Part shown: positions 7,696 to 15,689 of the stretch, in pieces
Layout: the number at the start of each line of letters is the position of its first letter
Position numbering within the stretch: the first letter of the stretch is position 1
Origin: a virus
Length of the DNA stretch: 47,222 nt
Virus record (IMG/VR): IMGVR_UViG_3300025141_000173
Span: 1 to 47,222 of that record
Direction: 5' to 3' (one strand)
Translations under genes and position numbers: made by a program
The notes under the pieces: generated by a model
What the model saw: the letters and a program-made list of their open reading frames with translations, nothing else
The model's database searches: none
Told to the model about the DNA's origin: nothing

Positions 7696-8024
7696 AACTC
7701 TGGGTGCTCCTCTGATATTAGATCAAAAATATTTTCTATCTCGCCGTCGTTGAGCGCCATGTCATGGAGCAATTGCTTGCCGTTCTGGCGCAACCGAAAG
7801 GATTTTGATTTTTTATTTTTAGCTTGCTTCTTAACCTCGTCAATAAAGCTCACAATTCTCTCATCCTCTTGTAGGTAGCCGCTGATTATGTGTCTAAAAA
7901 ATGCTGACTGCGTGAGCCCATCATACCGGAGCCTGACAATAAGCTTAGCGTGTCGATGGTCATTATCAGTGAAGACCACCTTCTTAGTAAGATTTCCATA
8001 ATCAACTTGATTGTCATCAGACAT
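7692..8024 (-). CDS. Small ribbon-helix-helix-like protein paired with the sigma-like gene
   Basis: The product has 110 residues from the chosen start. After a short beta-like N-terminus (VVFTDNDHRHAKLIVRL) comes LTQSAFFRHIISGYL, which resembles the helix pair of ribbon-helix-helix regulators. The middle is Lys-rich and the end is acidic (IFDLISEEHPEL). Two ATGs lie six bases apart; AAGAG is correctly spaced only for the one at 8024, which shares a base with the preceding stop (TAATG). Coupling to the sigma-like gene suggests a transcription role, possibly as a co-activator. No family is firmly recognised. Confidence 0.6.
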   Translation of the reverse strand: MSDDNQVDYGNLTKKVVFTDNDHRHAKLIVRLRYDGLTQSAFFRHIISGYLQEDERIVSFIDEVKKQAKNKKSKSFRLRQNGKQLLHDMALNDGEIENIFDLISEEHPEL

Positions 8025-9073
8025 TACCATTCTCTTGTGGTGATGTGCGGGCGACTCTCCGATAATCCCGAAGGCGTCTGAATGATGTACATAGCCTTAC
8101 TTCTAAACTCTATTAAGTCTCGGGCGCCGCTATAGGAGAAACCAGAGCGTATTCCGTTCTGCAAATCTTCTAGGATTGGACCGACGTCGCCGCGATGAGG
8201 TACGCGACTCGCAACTCCCTCGAAAGAAGAGTATTTTCCGCGCCACTCTACCTGGGCCTCCTTGGAGGCCATCCCGCGATATGCTTTCCATCTCGCGCCC
8301 CGATCATCGTAAAAGATGGAACCAGGAGCCTCAGTGGTGCCGGCCAACAATGAGCCGACCATTACTGCGTCGGCGCCGGCGGCAAGAGCCTTTACTATAT
8401 CGCCAGAGTTTCTAATGCCCCCGTCTGCTATAATCTTAACATCCCTGTCGGTTTGAGCGCAGTTAATAATTGTCTGGAAGCCTGGGAGGCCATGGCCCGT
8501 CTGAATTCGCGTAGAGCATATCGAGCCCCCTCCGATATTACAGCGAACGCTGTCGGATCCCCAATCGGCCAGGGCGTTGATGCCATCCAATGTGGCGACA
8601 TTGCCGGCCATCAAATGATAATCATCACCTGCTTCTTCGCGCAATTGAGTGAGCGCTTCTTTCATCATAATGTGGTGGCCGTGAGCCACGTCGATACAGA
8701 TTAAATTAGCCCCAGCGGCTATCAGAGCCTGCGCTCTCTCAAAATAATCTCCCGTAACACCTACGGCGCCGCCAATAAGACATCGCTGTCTCTTTTGTGC
8801 TCGCTCTAGCGCAGTTAAGGTGCGCATCTTTTTAATTTCATCAACTTGTTCTTCAATTGTATTATAACGATGAATAATGGCGCAGGCGCCAGAGCGAGTG
8901 GTGGCTATAGCCATCTGATGTTCAGATATGGTGTCCATCGGAGAAGCAAAAATTGGCAAATCAAGTTTAACTCCTTTTCCTAAATAAGATGAGATATCTA
9001 TTTCTGAGCGCGAACGGATATCCGAGTACTGAGGTACTAATAGTATGTCGTCATACGAAAGTGATTGATTCAT
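8024..9073 (-). CDS. IMP dehydrogenase / GMP reductase family enzyme
   Basis: The 349-residue (beta/alpha)8 protein has FASPMDTIS near 42-50 and the active-site loop GGGSICSTR, with the catalytic cysteine at about 186. [28 protein letters not shown] is the phosphate-binding part, and YRGMASKEA starts the flap. There is no CBS pair. The flap is short and ends [14 protein letters not shown], like GMP reductase, whereas the tail [10 protein letters not shown] resembles the IMPDH cation-site end. It acts in guanine nucleotide supply, either IMP to XMP or GMP to IMP; the sequence does not settle which. AAGGAG precedes the ATG. Confidence 0.9.
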   Translation of the reverse strand: MNQSLSYDDILLVPQYSDIRSRSEIDISSYLGKGVKLDLPIFASPMDTISEHQMAIATTRSGACAIIHRYNTIEEQVDEIKKMRTLTALERAQKRQRCLIGGAVGVTGDYFERAQALIAAGANLICIDVAHGHHIMMKEALTQLREEAGDDYHLMAGNVATLDGINALADWGSDSVRCNIGGGSICSTRIQTGHGLPGFQTIINCAQTDRDVKIIADGGIRNSGDIVKALAAGADAVMVGSLLAGTTEAPGSIFYDDRGARWKAYRGMASKEAQVEWRGKYSSFEGVASRVPHRGDVGPILEDLQNGIRSGFSYSGARDLIEFRSKAMYIIQTPSGLSESRPHITTREW

Positions 9074-9088
9074 GTTTTCTCCTTTTAT

Positions 9089-9481
9089 TCATCTAGCTAA
9101 CTTATCGAAAAACTTTTCCATATCGTGTGGGTGATACCACATCTGAGGGTTTGTCTCGTTATCCGGCGGATCCGGCATAATTTGAACCTCTGTACGATAT
9201 TGGCCCGGCGTGAGGCCTTTCGCTCTTACCGCCACAATAGTAGGCACTCCTTCAAAACCCAAATCAGACTCAGCTGACAGATAATCTTCGATATTTACGG
9301 CAAAAAAATGGATTTTGTCTTGATACTTGTCCTTGGCAGCTAATTCCTTGTAGTGATCGCTCAAGCTATTGCACATGTGGCAGGATGGCTTGTAAAATTT
9401 TATGACAAAAGTCGCTGGCTCTTTTACGTGCCCATTCATAATTTTGTCCAATGCTTCTTTAGATAATCGAAAGACTTTCAT
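9089..9481 (-). CDS. Thioredoxin-fold protein with CHMC active site
   Basis: The 130-residue protein has the thioredoxin layout: FVIKFYKPSCHMC with the redox pair at C34 and C37, then IHFFAVNIEDY and EGVPTIVAV with the cis-proline. The tail carries a longer loop (IMPDPPDNETNPQ) than in host thioredoxin. It could reduce the class II ribonucleotide reductase encoded at 18847-20814, which needs an external dithiol donor. The ATG overlaps the preceding stop and has AAAGGAG upstream. Confidence 0.85.
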   Translation of the reverse strand: MKVFRLSKEALDKIMNGHVKEPATFVIKFYKPSCHMCNSLSDHYKELAAKDKYQDKIHFFAVNIEDYLSAESDLGFEGVPTIVAVRAKGLTPGQYRTEVQIMPDPPDNETNPQMWYHPHDMEKFFDKLAR

Positions 9482-9873
9482 TTTTTCTCCTTTGTGTTCG
9501 CAAATCGCTCCCTCATCGGGATGTCTTCAAGTGTTTCATATACAGTCGCATTGGGGCCCGCAAGATGAGCGGTCATCTCATGGATTTCCTGCATGCCTTG
9601 ACGAAGCTCATCCATAGACTGCAGAAATTCTTGAGTGCAAGACATTTCGAAGCAGTAAACCCGATGTTCAAAAATTTTTTGAAGATGGGGAGGCAGTTGC
9701 TGTTTGCACGACTTACAGGCGAGTTCAGGCTTGGGAATGATATACCATGTTCGCAGGTGTTCTGGGTTTTCACTCTCAAACTGCTTCCCGCATCCTTGAC
9801 ATTCGCGAGGAAGATCGTCCTTTACTGCCTTAATATGCTCAATTGTTTCATCAGAATTTAGTCCATGTTTCAT
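9478..9873 (-). CDS. Small zinc-ribbon-like protein, unknown
   Basis: The 131-residue protein contains CQGCGKQFES and CKSCKQQ, two CxxC knuckles about 30 residues apart and a likely zinc ribbon. A helical C-terminal half follows. It overlaps the following thioredoxin gene and the preceding zinc-protein gene by four bases each. Its function is unknown. Similar paired-CxxC small proteins are common in marine T4-like genomes, which is recollection and not a search result. Confidence 0.65.
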   Translation of the reverse strand: MKHGLNSDETIEHIKAVKDDLPRECQGCGKQFESENPEHLRTWYIIPKPELACKSCKQQLPPHLQKIFEHRVYCFEMSCTQEFLQSMDELRQGMQEIHEMTAHLAGPNATVYETLEDIPMRERFANTKEKK

Positions 9874-10136
9874 TTTATATTATTCTCCTTCTTATACTGT
9901 TTTGCTACTTTACGAGCCATTTTCCAGCAATCAGGACAGTATAGCCTAACCACATCTTTCTCGGGAATTACCACATTCCAGGTTTGAGCCATCTTCTTGT
10001 TTGTTTTGTCAAATGGCTTTAGGCACGCCAAGCACTCATCAGGAAGGTTGTCAAACTGGAAAATTTTTTCGGCAAGCTTTTCAGATGAATTCTCTCCCAT
10101 TTGTTTTTTCATAGTTCGGCGCTGCTTACGATTCAT
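9870..10136 (-). CDS. Small basic zinc-binding protein, unknown
   Basis: This is an 88-residue, strongly basic protein. The N-terminus MNRKQRRTMKKQM is followed by CLAC and later CPDC, forming a two-knuckle zinc site, and the Lys-rich end is KVAKQYKKENN. Nucleic-acid binding is a reasonable inference from charge and zinc. Four-base overlaps with both neighbours place it in one coupled series with the methylase, the second zinc protein and thioredoxin. Confidence 0.65.
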   Translation of the reverse strand: MNRKQRRTMKKQMGENSSEKLAEKIFQFDNLPDECLACLKPFDKTNKKMAQTWNVVIPEKDVVRLYCPDCWKMARKVAKQYKKENNIK

Positions 10137-10606
10137 CGATTCATGGCTCCGAAAACCTGCTGATGGTTCTTGCCATCAAAAACTACGACAGCAGACGGAA
10201 AGGGCGCACTATTGCTACTGTTTCCAAACTTTAGCCTACCCTTTACAAAATACACCTCCGAAGCATGCATCACATAATTATGCCAATACTTCGTATCCGT
10301 TCGTGCAGGAATCAGCATCACCACCTTAGATGCTCCATCTTTAGCTGTATCGTACCCCTTTTTAATCCACTTGTCAATGCCTCTTCCATATGGAGGGTTG
10401 ATAAATGTTATATGACCAGACCAGTCCTTAGACAGGCCGTCTTCCGCTTCTGTATAAAAATTGGCACACTTCGTATTATGAATGTTGGCGCATGGATCCA
10501 AATCAAACGGCCCAAAGCGCCAGTTAAGTTTATCAAAAAACTCTTGAGGGGTTGCCCACTCGCCAGTCTTTGAGCTAAACATCGTATTTTGTGTATTCTT
10601 ATCCAT
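10133..10606 (-). CDS. Phage-type DNA N6-adenine methyltransferase (Dam family)
   Basis: The product has 157 residues from the chosen start. WATPQEFFDKLN, FDLDPCAN and the catalytic INPPYGRG (an NPPY form of DPPY) are all present, followed by MLIPARTDTKYWH, the pattern of the small phage Dam family. It transfers methyl from SAM to adenine in DNA and may protect phage DNA or mark it. An earlier in-frame ATG at 10660 is rejected: GGGAG precedes the ATG at 10606, and the longer start would run far into the dUTPase gene. Confidence 0.9.
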   Translation of the reverse strand: MDKNTQNTMFSSKTGEWATPQEFFDKLNWRFGPFDLDPCANIHNTKCANFYTEAEDGLSKDWSGHITFINPPYGRGIDKWIKKGYDTAKDGASKVVMLIPARTDTKYWHNYVMHASEVYFVKGRLKFGNSSNSAPFPSAVVVFDGKNHQQVFGAMNR

Positions 10607-11057
10607 CTGTACTCCCGAGGGCGCCTGTGCCTCTATTACTAATTGTCTTGGGATACTCATATAGTGTGCCCTGGGTGTTTTCTTGTGGCTGAAAGTGTAT
10701 AACTGGCATCATTACCAGTTGTGCGATCTTGTCACCGTCTTGGATGACTCGCGTGGCGCGTCCAATATTATGGACATTGATGAATACTTCTCCATCGTAG
10801 CCTGAGTCAATCACGCAAGCGCCCACTACCAAATTTAACTTAGCTGCCACGCTTGAACGATTCTTAACCTCCAGCATATAGCCGTGAGGTACGCCAAAGC
10901 GTAATCCTGTTGGCACTAACTTACTCTCGCGCGGCTCAACAGCTATAAGCTGTTGTGGCTCTGCTTGAGAGTAAAACACATCTAGCCCAGCGTCCGATGG
11001 ATTTGCACGCTGTGGGCTATGTGCACTGTCTCGCGTCTTGGTATATTCAATGATCAC
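10599..11057 (-). CDS. dut: dUTP pyrophosphatase (trimeric dUTPase)
   Basis: The 152-residue protein carries all five dUTPase motifs in order: SDAGLDVF, KNRSSVA, IDSGYDGE, GDKIAQLVMMP and the C-terminal NRGTGALGST. It converts dUTP to dUMP, preventing uracil incorporation and supplying dTMP synthesis. The start is GTG, overlapping the preceding stop (GTGA), with GGGAGGAG upstream. It shares a transcript with the GapR-like gene from the promoter at 11331-11359. Confidence 0.95.
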   Translation of the reverse strand: MIIEYTKTRDSAHSPQRANPSDAGLDVFYSQAEPQQLIAVEPRESKLVPTGLRFGVPHGYMLEVKNRSSVAAKLNLVVGACVIDSGYDGEVFINVHNIGRATRVIQDGDKIAQLVMMPVIHFQPQENTQGTLYEYPKTISNRGTGALGSTDG

Positions 11058-11305
11058 TCTTCGTCTCCTCCCGAGATCATGTTGAAGTTCTCAACAACCT
11101 CGTCGATGTTTACCTTGCCCTTGTAAAGGCGATATGCCTTGACAGCGGCTCGGATCTCGTCAGTGTTGAGCCAGCCGTTCTCACGGAACTCAGAGCGAAG
11201 CTCTCGCTTCTGCTCTTTGTAAGGCTCGATACACTCTTCAATTGCCGACAACGAACGGATATATTCCTTGACGTAACGTTTTCTTTCTTCATTAGTTGAA
11301 GCCAT
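11054..11305 (-). CDS. Small helical protein, possibly GapR (DUF2312)-like
   Basis: The product has 83 residues from the chosen start. The pattern of a long helix, then KRELRSEFRENGW, then DEIRAAVKAYRLYKG resembles the GapR/DUF2312 layout (helix, 'vyaEaK.nGfd', second helix with basic residues). GapR binds overtwisted DNA near replication forks. The resemblance is by eye and moderate. AAGGAGGG precedes the ATG at 11305; an in-frame upstream ATG lies over the promoter -35 and is rejected. It is the first gene after a strong promoter. Confidence 0.65.
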   Translation of the reverse strand: MASTNEERKRYVKEYIRSLSAIEECIEPYKEQKRELRSEFRENGWLNTDEIRAAVKAYRLYKGKVNIDEVVENFNMISGGDEE

Positions 11306-11330
11306 TTTATCCCTCCTTGGATACTTTATT

Positions 11331-11359
11331 ATTGTAACAAACTGAGATCGGTTTGTCAA
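11331..11359 (-). promoter_or_regulatory. Sigma70 promoter for the GapR-like/dut unit
   Basis: TTGACA, 17 bases, TACAAT on the minus strand, directly after the stop of the ClpP-like gene and about 25 bases before the ATG at 11305. One mismatch to consensus. Confidence 0.85.
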
Positions 11360-11362
11360 CTT

Positions 11363-11971
11363 TTATTTGAACTCAAATACTACTTTTACGTCGATCTTTA
11401 ATTCGGGAACATGAAGCTTGTTTGCTAGTTTGTGCCTCTTAGTTTCTTTTGCATCCAGAAACCAGTCTGAGTGCCCTTTTTCGTGCACGATATCTAAAAA
11501 GTAATTTTCGTCATGGCCACAATTTTTAGCCATCATCTTGTATATCTTCTGATTCAGCCTCTCGACCTCTTGGGCGTTGGCTTTAATCTCCTCGACCTTT
11601 CCCCACCCCATCGAGCTTACGTCATGGATCATTAATGTGGCATCCGGATCCATATAGCGCCTCCCCTCAACGCCGAAGCTAAAAAGAACGGCGCCGCAGG
11701 ACATAGCTTTGCCTTGCACAATTGTGGTGACAGGAATACGAGAGTGTTGAATGTCCGAGATCATCGACATCAGACTGTAAACCTGCCCGCCGTAACTGTC
11801 AATGATAATCGGCAATACCGGCTGGCCTGTGTTCTGCGCTCTTGCCACATCCTTAGAAAAGTCTTGTGCCGCTTTCTCGTCAAACTTATTGACGCGAATA
11901 ACCACGGGTAAACTCTCACTTCTAAACTTAACTTCTTTGAGCAGTGCGCTCGGTGTATAAATAATATTCAT
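11363..11971 (-). CDS. ClpP-like serine protease (second copy)
   Basis: The 202-residue S14-type peptidase has IIIDSYGGQVYSLMSM, the nucleophile AMSCG (S91), LMIHDVS (H116) and SDWFLDAKE (D169), a full Ser-His-Asp triad. It is very different in sequence from the copy at 5331-5987. The motif set also fits phage prohead or scaffold proteases of the ClpP clan, but the gene lies beside dnaE and not among head genes. AGGAT precedes the ATG, three bases after the dnaE stop. Confidence 0.88.
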   Translation of the reverse strand: MNIIYTPSALLKEVKFRSESLPVVIRVNKFDEKAAQDFSKDVARAQNTGQPVLPIIIDSYGGQVYSLMSMISDIQHSRIPVTTIVQGKAMSCGAVLFSFGVEGRRYMDPDATLMIHDVSSMGWGKVEEIKANAQEVERLNQKIYKMMAKNCGHDENYFLDIVHEKGHSDWFLDAKETKRHKLANKLHVPELKIDVKVVFEFK

Positions 11972-11974
11972 TTT

Positions 11975-14900
11975 TTATCCTAGTAGTCTGAATGTTTTTC
12001 CTACAGCGTAGGTGGAGAAGCCCCAGTTCTCGTCGTACTTTAACTTAGCCATGTAGGGGCGATTCAAGTGAATGCGATCCTTTTCGGGCTTAATACCCCA
12101 GCATCTGATCTTAGTTAGTTCGTTATTGGAGTCAATAACCTCAACAATCCAATAGTTCTTGCCATTCTTAGTCTTTCTTGGAATGATTTTACGAGGAATA
12201 AACCAGCATACGCATAGCTCGGGATCGAACTCAGAAATCGGCGGGATGAACTTCTCTTGAAGCCTTTGGACGGTTGCCGGCGGAATCACCAGATTGATCG
12301 GGAACACTCCTGTGAGTTCTGTCTTGAATTGGATAATCTCCGATTCGCTGAAATCTCCCTCTGGTCGATAAAGTTCCAAATTCTCAGAAAATCTCTTGGG
12401 ATTTTTTGGGCGATCTACGATACACGCAGACCAAAAGTGTTTTCTGCCAGTGAAGCGATCATCGATGATGTCATCCAGCGCGCCACCACGACACAGAGCA
12501 TCCAGAGACTTCTTGTTTAACTTAGAGTATGTGATACCCTCGTTGAACAATAGCTCTTCGGCGCTGTTGAGTGGACGGTTCGCAAGTATCTGATCGATTG
12601 CTGCCATACCCAGACCCTTGATAGAGGTGAGCGGCTGAATCATTGTCTTGCCGTCATCGCTAATCTCCCAGACTGTGCCTGATTTGTTAATGTGCAGGGG
12701 CGCGATCTTAAAGCCATACTTCTTGGCGATGTTAATTGCCTTCTCCTTTCTAGTCTCGGGCTCCTTGTCGAGAAACGCCGCCATCCACTCCGCAGGGTAG
12801 TAGTTCAACAACCACGCACATTGGAACGAGATGATGGAATAGCTAACCGCATGCGACTTGTTGAAGCCATAGCCCGAGAAGAACTCAAACTTGTCCCACA
12901 GGTCTTGTGCTTGGTCACGGGCTATACCCTTGTCAACACAGCCTGTAATGAACTTCTTGTGGAGCCTGCCTTTCACGCTGTTCTTTCCGGTTCCCTTCTT
13001 CGTCAAAACCTTGCGCAGCATATTACCTTCGTCAAGAGTTAGGCCACCGAGCTTATGACCCAGCAGTGCGATTTGCTCCTGAAAGATTAGGAAGCCAAAT
13101 GTCTCCTGTGTGATCTCACAGGCTTCGTCTGAGAGGTACGCGATCTGATGTGGGTGCTCCTTGGCTTCCACGTAGTCAGCGTCAACACCAGCCGACAGCG
13201 GACCAGGGCGGAAGATAGAAGTCACAGCAGACACATCAATGATGTTGCGGGGCTTGACCTTCGTGCAGAACCCTTGCGCTCCCTGCTCTGTGAACTGAAA
13301 GACTCCAGCCCACTTGCCCTTGTGAAAGATGTTCTCGTATACCTCTTGGTTATCCAAGTCAATCCTGTCAGGGTGGAGGTTCTCATCGTAGTACTCTCGC
13401 ACCTGTGCGAAGGTTGGGTTCTCAACGCCGTGATGTCGGCGCAGGATATGTTCGATGGCGCCTTCCATCATCTTTAACGTAGATAGGCCAAGCAAATCAA
13501 ACTTAATGAACCCCATTGGCTCAAGATGCCTGACGTTCTGGCCCTCTGCCCACGGAGCCTGACGCACACCACCGGAGTTAATCAGCGGCATACTCTGGTC
13601 TAGGTTCTCTGCGATGACCACGCCACCAGCGTGACGGGAACACGATCGCACCTGCCCCACAAGACCCTCAACGTGAGCCTTGACTGCGGGATACTTGTTC
13701 AGATATGCGCGCAGTGACGGCGAGAACTCCATTGTTTCTTCCCACGTGGGCGCATAGACGCCAGCCTTGATACCGTGCTTCTTCTTTGCCTCGGGTGTAG
13801 CCTCTCGGATCATCACAGATGTGACTGTGTTTGCCTCCGTAAATGGCACGTCATAGAACTTTGAGATGTCCTTGATGAGCGATCGCAGCTGGAGGGTGTT
13901 CCAGTTAGAGATTGGAGCAACGCAGTCGGCGCCCCACATCTCCACCAGCTTCTCCTTCAATGCCATACTATCAGATATATCATAGTCAATATCAGGATAG
14001 TCTGTGGCATCGGAGCGTAGGAACCGAGAGAACAGTAGGCCGTGCCTGATAGGATCAACCTGTGTGATGCCCAGGGCGTAAGCCACCAGCGAACCTGCGG
14101 CAGAACCACGACCGGGGCCGGCCAACATCATAGTGGTGGCAACGTCTGCGATAGACTTCATCGTCAAGAAATACTTGGAGAAGCCTCGGTCATCGATAAC
14201 ATCTAGCTCGTGCTTAAGTCTTTGAATATATTCTGGATTGCCTTGGAAGCCTCGGGCCTTCAATCCCTCAAGGGAATACTGTACTAGCGCCTGTGTCGCC
14301 GTGAAGCCGGCTGGCACCACGAAACTTGGCAAACGCACAGTGTTGTCAGGGAAGAACTTCTCAATGCGGTCAAACGCGATACGGTGCGACTCTTCGATGC
14401 TCTCTCGCACCAAGTCATCATCATACTCAAAGCCGCCTTCTGTCGCATACTTCTTATAGCTTGCCCACATCTCGTCGCCGTTCTTAGGATACAACTCGTA
14501 GCCCACTTCTTCAACGCCCGCGGGTAGTTCAGACTCCATGTAATCTGGCAGTCCTCCCTTGCCGAGCCAACCCAAGCGAGTATATAGTTCTCGATCTCGC
14601 CAAGCTTCCGGGTCAGGATAGTGACTATCGGCTGTGCTTAGAAGTTTAACGTCGTGCTTCTGTGCGGTCTGGATGATGTATTGGTTGAGCTTGTGCTGAT
14701 CCTCCACGTTGTTCCATTGGATCTCGGCATACCAGCGATCGCCAAAGATATCTACCATCTTCTCGGTTGTCTCGCTCATAGCGCTAAGGACAGCTTCATC
14801 GCCTTCATCGCGATGCTGCCAATAGTTCCCAGCGTAGACTCCTCCAAGACACGCAGACGCAGCGATGATGCCCTCATTGTACTTCTTTAGGAGCGCGTAA

Positions 14901-15403
14901 TCAATACGAGGATACCTGTAAAAGTTTTCTGGTTGGTAAGACTCGGACACCAATTTGAAGAGATTGTTGAGCCCTGTCTGGTTCTGTGCCAGGAGGACGA
15001 GATGGTGGCGCCGGCGCAGGATATCCTGTGTCTTCTTGCTGCTGGCCGCATCTTCAACGGTAGCACCTGATTGATCGGTCTTCTTGATTGATCGTGCTCG
15101 CTTCTTGTCTTCCATTGCTGTCTCGTATTCCTCTCGCCACTCTTCAATAGACGGGATGAAATACGCCTCACACCCATAAATGGGCTTGAAGTCTTTGCCT
15201 TCCTCATGCATCTTTTTGGCGTGCAGAACCTGATACGCTAACCCATTCATGTTTCCATGATCGGTGAGCGCCAAAGCCTCTCCTCCGTTGTTGTAACAAA
15301 AGTCCATATGCGCCTGGGGATACCCCAGCGCATCAAAAATAGAACCAGCAACACTATGTGCATGCAGTCCTACAAACTTAATCTTGGATGTTTTCCGATT
15401 CAT
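11975..15403 (-). CDS. dnaE: DNA polymerase III alpha-type replicase (family C)
   Basis: The 1142-residue protein is a nearly full-length bacterial-type DnaE. The PHP domain starts at residue 14 (HAHS, TDHGNM). AGPGRGSAAGSLVAY precedes the catalytic PDIDYD (D471, D473, D475), and the third catalytic Asp is in IKFDLLGL (about D636). GVFQFTEQGA, FRPGPLS and FLIFQEQIALL follow, with an OB-like C-terminal domain. No epsilon-like exonuclease is seen. GGGAGG precedes the ATG. The coding sequence looks clearly GC-richer than the flanking genes, a hint of separate ancestry. The window also has a family-A polymerase, so the division of labour is open. Confidence 0.95.
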   Translation of the reverse strand: MNRKTSKIKFVGLHAHSVAGSIFDALGYPQAHMDFCYNNGGEALALTDHGNMNGLAYQVLHAKKMHEEGKDFKPIYGCEAYFIPSIEEWREEYETAMEDKKRARSIKKTDQSGATVEDAASSKKTQDILRRRHHLVLLAQNQTGLNNLFKLVSESYQPENFYRYPRIDYALLKKYNEGIIAASACLGGVYAGNYWQHRDEGDEAVLSAMSETTEKMVDIFGDRWYAEIQWNNVEDQHKLNQYIIQTAQKHDVKLLSTADSHYPDPEAWRDRELYTRLGWLGKGGLPDYMESELPAGVEEVGYELYPKNGDEMWASYKKYATEGGFEYDDDLVRESIEESHRIAFDRIEKFFPDNTVRLPSFVVPAGFTATQALVQYSLEGLKARGFQGNPEYIQRLKHELDVIDDRGFSKYFLTMKSIADVATTMMLAGPGRGSAAGSLVAYALGITQVDPIRHGLLFSRFLRSDATDYPDIDYDISDSMALKEKLVEMWGADCVAPISNWNTLQLRSLIKDISKFYDVPFTEANTVTSVMIREATPEAKKKHGIKAGVYAPTWEETMEFSPSLRAYLNKYPAVKAHVEGLVGQVRSCSRHAGGVVIAENLDQSMPLINSGGVRQAPWAEGQNVRHLEPMGFIKFDLLGLSTLKMMEGAIEHILRRHHGVENPTFAQVREYYDENLHPDRIDLDNQEVYENIFHKGKWAGVFQFTEQGAQGFCTKVKPRNIIDVSAVTSIFRPGPLSAGVDADYVEAKEHPHQIAYLSDEACEITQETFGFLIFQEQIALLGHKLGGLTLDEGNMLRKVLTKKGTGKNSVKGRLHKKFITGCVDKGIARDQAQDLWDKFEFFSGYGFNKSHAVSYSIISFQCAWLLNYYPAEWMAAFLDKEPETRKEKAINIAKKYGFKIAPLHINKSGTVWEISDDGKTMIQPLTSIKGLGMAAIDQILANRPLNSAEELLFNEGITYSKLNKKSLDALCRGGALDDIIDDRFTGRKHFWSACIVDRPKNPKRFSENLELYRPEGDFSESEIIQFKTELTGVFPINLVIPPATVQRLQEKFIPPISEFDPELCVCWFIPRKIIPRKTKNGKNYWIVEVIDSNNELTKIRCWGIKPEKDRIHLNRPYMAKLKYDENWGFSTYAVGKTFRLLG

Positions 15404-15689
15404 TTGTCCTCCCTGAAATCTTAACCCAAATTGCCCACATTATGGGCACCGCGATAGGATGAACACACAATAACCAACTTACCGGTGCTCCTGTAAGAAA
15501 CCACGGATTGACATTGTTGCCCAGCCATATAAATAGCAATGGAAACATAATGTCTTCGACAACTTCCCAAATAATAAATATGACAAGAAACGCCTTACCG
15601 TGCTTTTTTAACAACGCCTTTAGATGAGATAATTTAAAATGATGTAGTTTGTGCGTAAGCCTACGCCACAGACCTTTAAGTATCCTCAT
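15378..15689 (-). CDS. Small membrane protein with a basic N-terminus
   Basis: The 103-residue protein has a basic, His-containing head (about residues 1-30), then two hydrophobic helices (about 33-55 and 67-90), and a polar tail ending in SENIQD. It overlaps dnaE by 26 bases and the preceding gene by 14. No family is recognised. Its place within a lysis/replication stretch does not identify it; a holin-like role is possible by shape but unsupported. Confidence 0.65.
   Translation of the reverse strand: MRILKGLWRRLTHKLHHFKLSHLKALLKKHGKAFLVIFIIWEVVEDIMFPLLFIWLGNNVNPWFLTGAPVSWLLCVHPIAVPIMWAIWVKISGRTNESENIQD

Noticed and set aside
9984-10012. TTGACA at 10007-10012 as a promoter
   Set aside because: The sequence 17 bases downstream has no -10 likeness; the same is true of TTGACA at 5211, 10049, 10372, 12931, 22291, 25285, 26854, 36955 and 38511.
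10607-10660. Longer N-terminus of the Dam-type methylase
   Set aside because: The extension overlaps dut, and the ATG at 10606 has a well-placed GGGAG.
15378-15689. Holin assignment for the small membrane protein
   Set aside because: Two hydrophobic helices alone do not show a holin, and the gene is next to dnaE, separated from the endolysin by two genes.
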